A DNA stretch of 64,000 nucleotides, taken from positions 310,001-374,000 of the forward strand of contig JARUPZ010000009.1 in the NCBI GenBank assembly GCA_031213475.1. The letters are read 5' to 3'. This DNA comes from Nereocystis luetkeana. Its lineage: Eukaryota; Sar; Phaeophyceae; Laminariales; Laminariaceae. Below, one piece after another: positions 12,651-22,212 of the stretch. The notes under the pieces are model-generated. The model did no database searches and was not told where the DNA came from. It saw nothing but the letters and a program-made list of their open reading frames with translations. A program made the translations under genes and the position numbers. How positions within the stretch are numbered: position 1 is the stretch's first letter; each line of letters begins with the position of its first letter.

Positions 12651-12699
12651 TATCAATACTACTGTATAATAGTACGTACCTGGTATAGTGGGAGTCCTG

Positions 12700-12846
12700 A
12701 GAGCGCGTAGCGTGGATAGGCGCAAGTCGACAAGAATCGATAAGAAAAAAGGCTGAAGTCTTCCAGCCATAAAACTGAAGGCAAGAGCCGTACTATGCGG
12801 GGAGCGGACAGGAGAGACTGACTGCTATGTGACCTGTACCTGAGTC
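12700..12846 (+). repeat. SINE-A fragment (diverged)
   Basis: Sense-strand SINE-A body: TGAGAGCGCGTAGCG, CAAGTCGACAAGAATCGA, AGGCTGAAGTCTTC, then TGCTATGTGACC. It lacks head and tail and lies just beyond the CTA array, in opposite orientation to the copy at 12.2 kb. Confidence 0.65.
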
Positions 12847-13868
12847 AAGACTACTGGTATCAATATAAGGATATGATGTATGAAGGAGAGAGAGAGAACG
12901 CGAGGGCGAAAACACTCAATGATAAGGAAACACGTTAAAAAATAGTATACGTGATATATAGTAATAGAGTAGAGTAATCATAATCCAGGACGGACCCCCA
13001 AAAGCATGTATCCCCCTACAACAGAGTATTAACAGGAGTATGTTCACACACCGTATTTGGTTCTCATTACTACTACATATTACTATTACTACAGGACTAT
13101 TAATACCTGGTGTATGTTTCCCCGTAACATTTTTAATACATACTGGTATATACGTACCAGGTACGTACCTGATACTATTAATATTACCAGTACCTACTAT
13201 TAATATTAATACGAGTTCGAGTACCAGGCCACCAGTTACACCAGTTTTAGCAGTTAGGGGATATCGTACTACAGCAGTTGTCAATATACCTGGTACACAC
13301 TATCACTCCCCACAATACTCCGGGAGGTAGGGTACTGCTGTGGCGTAACGCGTAATGTTCTCTGAGGTACTGCTGCTGGTACTGGGAATACTGACGTAGT
13401 ATACCTGGCAGATATTGCTGCTATCTATATACGAGGTGCTCTGACGACATTTGAACCTTTGATAACTTTGACATCAACCTTTACTACTAGGACTATTGCT
13501 GCTACTACTGCTGTTGTACTGCTGCTGTACTGCTGTTGTACGGTTTACCGTTGGGCCGACACGCTTGATCCGTTACTCCTGCTTGTGCGGTGTATATAGA
13601 ACGCTGCTGCTGCTGCTGGTGCTGTTTGAACAAACAGTACGTGATCTACAGCTGTACCAGTACGAGTACAGCTGGTACACCAAGTAAGTCGTACCAGGTA
13701 TGTTACTGCGGACACGCTTTTACGCAAATACTAAATACGTGTACAATATGCACTCCTACCTTATTAATAGTCAGCTGCGATGAATTCCATTTTAGCCGTA
13801 CAGCAGTATATACAGACAGAGGACGGCCAGCGCATCGAGCACATCACACAGCTTACAGAGTACGGGTA
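12847..13868. other. Simple-sequence-like region rich in TAC, CTG and TATTAATA words
   Basis: No gene is supportable. The interval is dense with TACTACTG, GCTGCTG, TATTAATA, TACC(A/T)GGTA (about 13157, 13290, 13690) and TACTGCTGTA words. It looks like cryptically simple sequence rather than coding DNA. Confidence 0.5.
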
Positions 13869-13964
13869 TTAACCCTCTTAGGACCCCAGTCCCGTTTTGG
13901 GGACAAACTACTTATAATCAGAGTAAATTGTCCCCACATGGGAGTGCAGTGCTACAGGGGTTAA
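13869..13964. mobile_element. MITE-B copy with TTAA on both sides
   Basis: TTAACCCTCTTAGGACCCCA at the left mirrors GTGCTACAGGGGTTAA at the right. The TTAA duplication and CCC termini fit a piggyBac-type MITE. Confidence 0.85.
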
Positions 13965-14357
13965 TATTCAGTATTAATAGTATTTTCGTAGATATCATAC
14001 CTGTAGAATCTCGTACTATAATACTATTAAGACTGCTGTGAAGGTGTTACCTACTGAACTACAGCAGTGTAGGGGTAGAACATCGATCGATACGACGCAC
14101 TGCTGAATGGGATAGTATAATAATGATAGTGTTTGGTGGGACGCATAAGAAACAAAGGGTAATAGAATAAATATTTATTTTCCGAATTCGGGGAGACGAA
14201 ATACATCATCTATTAAGTTTCAGACGCTGAACTATCTACTGGTGCTCAAAGGCAGCACAAGTGTACTGCCCGTATACTTACCCTGGCAGTAGATACTGCG
14301 CGAGTACCTGATCTACAAAACTCGTACTCGTACGTATACGTCGCGTGAAATATTATT

Positions 14358-14450
14358 TACCGGGTAAATAGGACCCACGGCAAGTCAAAAAACTACCAGG
14401 TATATGTTTCGCCATTTTTACCAACAATAGTTGGTCCTACTTACCGTGAC
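14358..14450. mobile_element. MITE-A copy, degenerate, with TACCAGGTA inserted
   Basis: It keeps GTAAATAGGACCCACGG at the left and ATAGTTGGTCCTACTTACCG at the right, but the outermost CGGGGG is damaged. At 14394-14402 the usual ACCTATATATTTCGC reads ACTACCAGGTATATGTTTCG, a clean 7-bp gain at a TA. R4 copy 2 starts at the next base. Confidence 0.75.
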
Positions 14451-15116
14451 CTGCGCGCACACTATCATCACGAGAGAAGCAGTCATACTTTGTTTTTCCT
14501 GGTATTGTTTTCCACGAGGCAGAATAGTATCTACTTGTTATTAAGGTCACTGGTCTTTGTAGTTTAACGAGATGTATACCCTTCATGGGGAATAACCCAC
14601 GCAATTATCAGGGACGTGGTATCATAACTGTTGTGCTGCACCTTTTTTGTGTCAGACAGCCCAGGAAGAGATGGCGATCGTTGATATTCGTGTGGTAGTA
14701 AGGTTCGATTGCTCAGTTTTCACTGCATATCCGCGAGTCTTCACTCTGACAGCACTCCAGATAGCAGGCAGGTGTGTTTCTCTTTCGTTTTCACGACTAC
14801 CGTGCGTTTCGTACGGTGCAGGCAGCACTCCAGACAGCAGCCGCTGTAGTCAGCAGCCACAACTTGGTTAGTGGCGGGAACGGGGATACTCTGTTATGTT
14901 ACAGTTGAGAGGATATACCCGCGGCCATGTTAGTTCAGTTTGCACATTGGTTTTATCTTGTGTGCGCTTTCTTCGTCTCGTGTATTTTTAGCCAGCCGAA
15001 TTTCGTTTTTTTTTGTGGTTTTTCGGATCTTCCTAGGGCTCCAGCACCTTCGTGTGACCACGGACTCCTTCGTCAGAGAGTAAATGTGAAAACAACAGCA
15101 ACAACAACAACAACAA
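14451..15116 (+). repeat. R4 repeat, copy 2
   Basis: Near-identical partner of 10337-11003, ending in the same (CAA)n run. MITE-A sequence sits on both sides: a degenerate copy ends at 14450 and a MITE-A right end (CTATGGTCCCCCGTAA) starts at 15117. Confidence 0.8.
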
Positions 15117-15132
15117 CTATGGTCCCCCGTAA
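15117..15132. mobile_element. MITE-A right end only
   Basis: CTATGGTCCCCCGTAA is the exact right terminus of MITE-A, joined directly to the (CAA)n tail of R4 copy 2. The left half of this copy is missing. Confidence 0.7.
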
Positions 15133-16182
15133 TAGCATTATGGCGTTTGCGAAGTTCATAATACCTGGTATGGTTTCGTTCGGGCTATTTCTATTCTCCC
15201 GATCCCAAAACATCACCAACTTCCCAAAATCAGGACTTAAAAAATGACTGGTACTTGGAGGACAACTACTCTGACGACCGAGTACTGCTGTAACATATTG
15301 TAAAACGAACTACCAGGTACAGCAGTACTTGCAGATATCTCACTCCCTGAGCGAGCTCGGTTGGTGCATCCCTGGTCTCTCAGAGCTCCCACTTGGGAAT
15401 CGCCTCCTTTTATTACTTGCCGGACGTTTCCAGCTGTTCTTGGTTTTCTCCATTTCTTTTGGCGCTTTCGTTGTTTTCCCCGTTTTTTCGTTTTGCTTCG
15501 TGTACGTGCGTGTACTCGGAGCACGGCACCGCGGGCGAACCCGGCGCTGTCGCGGGTGTCAGCGGGGGGGTTGCAAGGAGCGCGGCCGCCGTTTTCGTGG
15601 CTAGGCGTTGCGTGTGCCTCGGGGCAGGAGGCATGCATGCATGACTGGGTTCTGTCTGGCCTCCATTTGAGATGTTGGATAGAATACGTACGAGCCCATA
15701 AGGGTTGTTCGGGATTGCAGGATAAGATTCAAGCGGAGCTTATTCTTGCGACCGGGCTGAAGTTCAAAGAGAGAGCGACGCAGTGTGAGCACCAACATTG
15801 TCGAGCTGGCGATGACGGCCACGGCGAGCACCGGGCTTCACGCGAGGCGGGCGACGGGGCTCACTGTGGCAGAGAGGGAGGAAATCTTTACCCGGACCGA
15901 ATCGGTGGCGAGGTGGTCGCGAGAGGGGCGGGCGGCGTACGACGCTGAGAGAGAAGCTCTGCTGTTCGGTTTTTTTCTTTTTTAGCCGGTGCAAGGTGTT
16001 CCAATCAGACACAAAATTATCAAGAGGACGGGAATTTGTTTTTCTATCTGTATTTTTCGCTTCCATGTTCATTGTTTTTGTAGTGCTGCTGTGCCGTGCT
16101 GTGCTTTCTCTTTCGTACATGCAGCAAACATATCAAAAGAAGATAATAAGCTGGGGTATGTACGTACATACGTACGGCATGT
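15133..16182. other. Unassigned; GC-rich overlapping open frames
   Basis: Several frames overlap at 15361-15985 on both strands. In one plus frame there is W-I-E-Y-V-R-A-H-K-G-C-S-G-L-Q-D-K, and in another a charged stretch T-V-A-E-R-E-E-I-F-T. They could be exon remnants, but no splice model, start or family match supports a gene. Confidence 0.35.
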
Positions 16183-16222
16183 GAGCGAGCGTAGCGGGCG
16201 GAACCGCCCGCGACGCGAAGCG
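16183..16222. repeat. GC-rich hairpin (GAGCGAGCGTAGCGGGCGG)
   Basis: GCGGGCGG pairs perfectly with CCGCCCGC across AA, with further partial pairing outside. A near copy at 17844-17890 lies on the far side of the GGGTC arrays. Confidence 0.7.
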
Positions 16223-16259
16223 CATGTGGCGTCCGAGCTGTTTTTTCCAGGGCTTTTTG

Positions 16260-16610
16260 CGGGTCATGACCCGACCCGCGGGTCGGCTCAACGGGGTTTC
16301 AAAATGTCGCGGGTTGGGTTGTGTCGAGTCATTTTTTTTCAAAATGTCGCGGGTCGGGTCAAATAATAAACAAATCTCACGGGTCGGGTCGGGTCGGGTC
16401 GGGTCGGGTCGGGTCGGGTCGGGTCGGGTCGGGTCGGGTCGGGTCGGGTCAAGAGGTTTTGAAATCTCGCGGGTCGGGTCGGGTCGGGTCAGGAGGTGTT
16501 CAAAATGTCACGGGTCGGGTCGGGCCATGACTCGTGAGATACGGGTCATTCGTGGGTCAGGTCATCATGACCCGCGATTTTTTTCCGGCTAACCCGCACG
16601 CCCGACCCGC
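16260..16610 (+). repeat. GGGTC satellite array
   Basis: Runs of GGGTC, including an uninterrupted run of about 14 units near 16380-16450, are spaced by a higher-order word GGTTTTGAAATCTCGCG or TTTCAAAATGTCGCG. The same two-level structure recurs at 17390-17715 and 63.4 kb. The G-rich strand could form quadruplexes. Apparent G-S-G-R-V repeat peptides are artefacts. Confidence 0.9.
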
Positions 16611-17389
16611 GGGTCTTGTCCACGGATCAGTATTTTTGCTAATGTGTGCAGCTACCTGCCGGAATGCCGCCTTTGTGACCCGCGGGTCCGGCATTGTACA
16701 ACAAAAAATACTCGCTGTTTCCCGCCCAAAAGCTTTCGTGCCGATACGTGGACCTCCGAGAGCATGCATATAATAGCGAGTAGAATAATCACACGCGAAT
16801 CCTGGGTCGGATGAAGCCGTACAGTAATATATTATTGTGTTCATGAATGTTCACGTCCATCCATTTCCACAAAAAAAAACGGCCACAATCTCATGCAGGG
16901 TGCAACAATGAAGACAAAACATGACAGACAGCAGTGTAGGAATCCCGCGCTCGTCGCGGCAGCAGCAACAGCAGCAGCAGCAGTAGCAGCAGCAGGCCCC
17001 GGATCCTCGCGGATCGTGGCCCCCGCTGTCAGATCCACCGCTTTAGTGCTTGCTGCTGGAGCCTGCACAGCTAGGTCGCTCGCCGGGGCGCCAGCAGAAG
17101 CCATAGGGTCAGAGCTATAGGGTCGACCCAGGGGCCGGGAGGTATCCGTCCGGCAGCGCGCGGGTGTGTGCCTTTCTCTATGTCATCACCTTTATGGTCA
17201 TCCTGGTCTTTTTCGAAGCGCACACCACACAACGCTCCAAAAAAAATACAAAAAATGAAGAAAAAAAACGAACATAAACGTACGACATTTTCGGAAAAGT
17301 ACAAGGGACCAAGGACCATCCAACCGACCATAGTACCGACGTTTATATATTTGGATGAGCTTTCGTCGTTGACCCGTAAGATATGTCAT
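16611..17389. other. Unassigned; GCA-rich stretch at 16.95-17.1 kb
   Basis: A GCAGCAGCA microsatellite-like run gives alanine- or serine-rich frames on both strands. No gene is supportable. Confidence 0.4.
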
Positions 17390-17715
17390 GGGTCCAGTTG
17401 ACCCGACCCGCATGAAACCCGTGTATCACTGGTCAATCGCAAGGTGGCGGGTCCGGTTGGGTCAGGAAGTGTTAAATCGCGGGTCGGGTCGGGTCGGGTC
17501 AAACGGTTTTGAAATCTCACGGGCCGGGCCGGGTCGGGTCAAGAGGTTTTTAAATCTCGCGGGTCGGGTCGGTTGGGGTCAAGAGGATTTCAAAATCTCG
17601 CGGGTCGGGTCGGGTCAGGTCAACACACCTCAACATTTTCGGGGGTCGGGTCCGGTCAGCTGAGCCGACCCGACCCGACCCGTGAGGTTTGACCCGACCC
17701 GCGAAAAGCCCTGGT
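17390..17715 (+). repeat. GGGTC satellite array, second block
   Basis: Three to four higher-order units of CGGGTC runs plus CAAGAGGTTTTGAAATCTCG. The right end flips into GACCC orientation near 17660-17705, giving a foldback. Confidence 0.9.
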
Positions 17716-17843
17716 TTTTTCCGGAAGCATGGCGGCGGGGCTCTTGGCATTATCAAGTCGACAGTTTGGAACACAATCATAAAAAACTAGATTCAATCAT
17801 GGACCTCTGTCCGCTTCGAATACTTTGATGTACTTGTCCTTCC

Positions 17844-17890
17844 TGAGCGAGCGTAGCGGGTGGCGTAGGCCGCCCGCGGAGCGAAACGCC
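17844..17890. repeat. GC-rich hairpin, second copy
   Basis: GAGCGAGCGTAGCGGGTGGCG followed by GCCGCCCGCGGAGCGAAACG repeats the hairpin at 16183-16222. The two bracket the GGGTC blocks. Confidence 0.65.
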
Positions 17891-19070
17891 TTGTACAACC
17901 GTAGTACGTTATGCTACTACTCTACTTGAGAGGGCATAAGGGTAAACAGCAGTACAATCAACTCGCATACGCACTGGTATACATACCCTAAGCTACATAC
18001 TCCAAGTACATATGCATACCCGCCGAATACTCAGGGTGACAGTAATAGTCACGAAGCAGCAGACAACAAGAAGCAGAAGCACTACTCATACGGAAAGCAC
18101 TTGTATTACTGTTACAGGTGCCGTCTGTTTGGTTTGATTTGATTTGATACCAGCTGACCAGGTACAAGAAGAGCAATGCATGGCGTTACATTACTCCTAC
18201 GCAGAATCGATTTGCGGACTCAGTCATATATACCGACACACATAGATCTAAAAGGTGCGAGTACGCATTATTAATAATAATAATACCTGGTGCTACAGCG
18301 TTGGATGAAACAGGGTAGCAACAGCAGTACGAGGTACGTGTATTGAAAAGTCTACCTCAGGCCCAGGTGTAGAGACCAAAAGTATGCCAGATGCCAGGTG
18401 CCGTCTCATCAGGAGTCGGGGGCGTATTAATTATGCGGAGCATGTGCGGTACCAGGTATACCAGGTACCAGGTATCGTATCAGGTAACTCGGGTACGCCC
18501 CGCGCCCCGCCCCAAAACCTCAGTACGAGTAGCCCGGGCTGCCGAAGCTGAAATCGTGGTCGTCACAATTTGTTAGACGTTTTTTCCCTGCGAAGCTCTG
18601 AAGTAGTTGGTAGGCTTCGTGGTCAGTTGTTGTGGCCTCTTGCCATCACATGCAGAAAACAAGCCCCCGCGACTTTCAGATGGGGAGGGTACATATTAAT
18701 GTTGAAGTAATGACAGGTCTATTAATACCTACAAGCCACAACAGCAGCAGTCGCGTTTGTTTGCACAAGGGGCGGGGTGCTGTCTATTTGTACGTAGCGC
18801 ACAACGCACTTCATGCAGCACAGGCCACTGTCCGTCAAGGGGCAGTGACACTCAGAGTACGATGCACGCTGTTTGCAATGGCTTAGGTCGACCAGAGCAG
18901 TCGACTTGACACACTACTATTTTACAGAGATACTCAGGACGGCAGCAGCGGCAGCAGCAGCGCGAACAGAGGTTCGCTTCACACAGTCACAAGGCAACAC
19001 AAACAATACAGCAAAAAGAGAGAGACGAGCCAACACTAAAACGTTGATACAATGGAAAAAAAGTGCTCAC
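17891..19070. other. Unassigned; clustered TACCAGGTA words
   Basis: Three TACC(A/T)GGTA words lie within 18450-18480, with GTACGAG and TATTAATA words around them. On the minus strand near 18880-18740 there is a short cysteine-rich frame (C-H-C-P-L-T-D-S-G-L-C-C-M-K-C) after a CAG. I cannot tie it to a gene. Confidence 0.35.
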
Positions 19071-19269
19071 CCCGAGGTCTTCGCAGGAGTCTTGGCGGAC
19101 TTGGAAGACCGACGCATCGTGCCTCCCTTGGCCTTTGCCGTCGTGCAAGTGGCTTCGGGGTCAGCGGAGACTGACCCGACGTGCACAACTGTGTGCTTGT
19201 CGCGACGCACAAGCTTCCACAGACAGTTCGAGGCAGATAGGTCGACGTAGACTGCAGGCACGAAGCGGC
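19071..19269 (-). CDS. Possible internal exon of an unknown gene
   Basis: On the minus strand a 66-codon frame is bounded by an acceptor-like TTTTACATCAACAG and a donor-like GTGAGC. It reads R-F-V-P-A-V-Y-V-D-L-S-A-S-N-C-L-W-K-L, then a basic S/K/T-rich end. There is no start codon inside and I do not recognise the protein. The base composition is more balanced than the neighbours. It could equally be chance; neighbouring exons were not identified. Confidence 0.22.
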
Positions 19270-19518
19270 CTGTTGATGTAAAACCCAGCTAACTCGACTT
19301 CGAGCGCCTTTTGTTCGCCTCTGCTATGTCAGTTTCCCGCGATGGTGTCCGGTTTCCCTGTGCAATATAGGAGGATCCGTCCTATCGAGGCAATCAGTTA
19401 TCTGTTATGGCCAAGCGCCCTGTGTGCAATGCTGCTGTTCTCTGTGCGCTGTCGCTCTGGCACGGGCGTGCAGCCCGCGGCCCGCCTTTCGGTTGACAGG
19501 AAATAATAAGATACGGTG

Positions 19519-19575
19519 ATTGGTCAGATCCGCCGTGTCTTTTCGCTTACATAGTATTTCATTGGTATAAAAACC
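19519..19575 (+). promoter_or_regulatory. TATA/CCAAT-like promoter region
   Basis: GATTGG at 19519 and CATTGG at about 19559 (inverted CCAAT) are followed by GTATAAAAACCC at about 19565, an arrangement usual for a plus-strand Pol II promoter. Downstream frames to 20070 are open but unrecognised, so the transcript is unknown. An old LTR could also carry such elements. Confidence 0.35.
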
Positions 19576-22097
19576 CGTTACACCGGGCCAATTGCGGAAT
19601 CTGAAATGGTTTTGTCTCCTGTTTTGTTGTGGTTGCCTTTGCCTTGTTGTTGTTGTTGTTACGTCTTTTACGTACCTTCAGTCACCAACAGATCCGTGCC
19701 TGGCGAGGCTCGGGATCAAGTCAAGCGACTTCGGCGACCGACAGCAAGAGAACAGCTCTAGCCGAGTATCCCAGTCGCTTCCATCCGCTTCCACCGGCTG
19801 GTGCCCGCCTTCTGTCGAGGTCGGCCGAACGCACAACAGGGATTGCAGGAAAATCAAAACATAAGCTACAACCCGACACACCAAACGCCAATCGCAACAG
19901 CACAGGGCCGTTTGGAGAGAGGGTGTTGTTGGGCAATTCAGGTAGCAAACAAAGTTTGGGCTCAGTAATCCTTTGGGTTAGCAGGCATACAGCCTGGGTA
20001 CCCGTGAAGCACGGGAGCGACCACGCGCCAACGGGACACTCGAACGCCCCCCCGGGGCAACGGAGCTAGGAGGGCGGAAGCTGGTTTTGCGTCGGCCTTG
20101 CCAGAAGGAAAGGAGAGGAAAAGGAGGAAGCAGTGAGAAAACAAAGGACTTCGGATCGGATTTTGTTCACAACGCCAGCCTCGGCGGAGACTAGGTGGAG
20201 GTGCCGCCGGAAGCGTGGAGCGGTGAGCACGTTGACAGAAGACTTCCCCCCGTATGTGCGTTGCCGCGCGCCCCCGTCGCGATCCGCCCCCGGAGAGCAA
20301 CATGCGCGCGCGGGCGACTCGAGCGTTTGTTGTTGCAATATTAATATTTGTTTTCGAGAGACAATCGACGGACTCCTTTGGTCCCAATGTGAGACGCTGC
20401 GCAACCCACTCAAAGAGAGGATAGAGGCCTCTGCTGAAACGTCCTTAGAAGTCTCCAAGACGCACGGTCTCAAGTAGGGAGCTGCTTGCGCGCTTGCCCC
20501 GTTGGATTGCAGCAGTAGTCTGTGCAACAGCAAGAGCGCCCTCGATGCACCCTATCTCTCGCGAACCGAGGCTTGTTCCGAGCTGCTCGAAGTTCCCCCT
20601 TCTCCTTCTCTCTTTTTTTCGTTTTTGTTTTTGACCGTGTTTGGTTTTCGTTTGTCATTCAGCCAGACGAGAAAAGCCAAAATCAATCAGTAAGCGTTGC
20701 TCGAGTTTGGATTTGCACACTATTGCCCAGTGAAAACATTACTGGGAAAAAAATGTTTCTTGAAAACCTGATGGAGGGAGCTTTTCGTGCTTTTTGGTGC
20801 TTTTATTTTTCCTTCTCGTATAATTTCCATGACTTGTGGGCAATTCCTTGTGTTTTTGTGTTTTCGTTTGTTCCCGTGTTGTTCTTCATTCTTCCATTCT
20901 TATATTTTTTGTACTACCATTTTTGCATTCTGCTGTATCCCCCCCCGCCATGCATGCCTTTTGATGTGTTACGAGCTCTTTCTTTATCCGTTTCTTGTGT
21001 GTCATGCCTTGCTCTTTCTCGCTGGATCAGCGATCTGGCTGGATTTGAGCTCTCGCTGGTTATTCCTGATTTTTGTTTTCCGATTTTATTTTTATTTTTT
21101 TATAAGAAACGGTGGTTTATTTATGGTGTGCCAAATGTGAATTGTGAACCAGCTGCCGCGAGAATAGATGGACAGCAGTGCCTTTCTTATATTGTCACAC
21201 CTGCTTGAAGTCGTAGACGAATGTCGTATTGATTCTGATGAGTCTTTGGCCATTTTGCATTTTGGCCAGTACCCGAGCAATCTGCGACAACTTTCACGTC
21301 ATACGTACAGCATACTGCAAATTGTTTCTTGAAATGGACAAAGTGAGAAATTCCATTAAATAATAATAAAATTAATACCGGGATACGATAGCATCACAGA
21401 AATGAACAATGGACGCCTACTGGTACTCAGAGTAGCTCAAATCTCAGAGTAGCTCAAACTTCTTTCTCTTATTAATAACACGACACGAGCCTGTCAGAAT
21501 AAAGATTTTCCCACCCTGCTCCCACTGGTAGGGAGGGCACCCTGCTCCTGATCCCATCCGAACCTGACTGAGCCTTCTGACCCTGGCTAGAATATTTCGT
21601 CACCGGCAAGACCCACCAAAATAGAATTAGCCACCGACTTGACCCAAGAGGCCCCCGGTCCCCCGCTACTTTAGTCCGCCACAATGGTATCGGGGTTTCC
21701 ATTAGGCAAAACGGCTGCGGCCGAAACGCAACAACACTAAAAGTAACATGTTGGAGGCCGACCTGTAGTTTTCTCCCTCAGACTCGTATCTGCAAGGAGT
21801 TGCGGCCCCTATAACCAGGTAGTCTATACAACAACTGCTGTAGTGCGTATAGCGTTGTCGTGTGGGTGTACATATCAAGCGTGGCCCCTGCTTTTACTGC
21901 TGTAGTTGCAACTGGTTGTTCCCGTCGCCTGGAAGGACGAGCGACAGAGAAACCTGGTATGGATGTTACACAAGTAGCATACTGGGCGAGCGTAGAGAAA
22001 TCTGGGGTTGTTTATGTGCCTAACCATGGGCTGAAAGACCTACAGTTACCATATTACCCTGTACCAGTATGGGCTTTACGTCGTCGTTTATCGTATT
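19576..22097. other. Unassigned; T-rich region with no recognised gene
   Basis: A 146-residue frame (19629-20069, +) follows the promoter-like motif but has no recognisable domain. A 228-residue plus frame at 20522-21208 is Phe/Leu-rich because the strand is T-rich; I do not accept it as a membrane protein. Opposite-strand frames at 19962-20533 are equally unsupported. Confidence 0.4.
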
Positions 22098-22212
22098 CCG
22101 GGGGGACTATAGTAAGTACCAGGTAGGACCTACGGTATACACAAAAAAAAACCATATATTTATATTTTTTTACGAACAATATTTCGTCCTATTTACTATC
22201 AGGTCCCCCTTA
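22098..22212. mobile_element. MITE-A copy with TACCAGGTA inserted in its terminal repeat
   Basis: The left end CGGGGGGACTATAGTAAG continues as TACCAGGTAGGACC, where sister copies have TAGGACC. The right end is CCTATTTACTATCAGGTCCCC. The insertion at 22117-22125 is exactly TA to TA-CCAGG-TA. Confidence 0.8.

Noticed and set aside
20522-21208. 228-residue Phe/Leu-rich frame resembling a multi-pass membrane protein
   Set aside because: The strand is T-rich throughout, including non-coding-looking T runs. There is no motif, no splice context and no codon bias, and overlapping frames in the same strand are equally hydrophobic.
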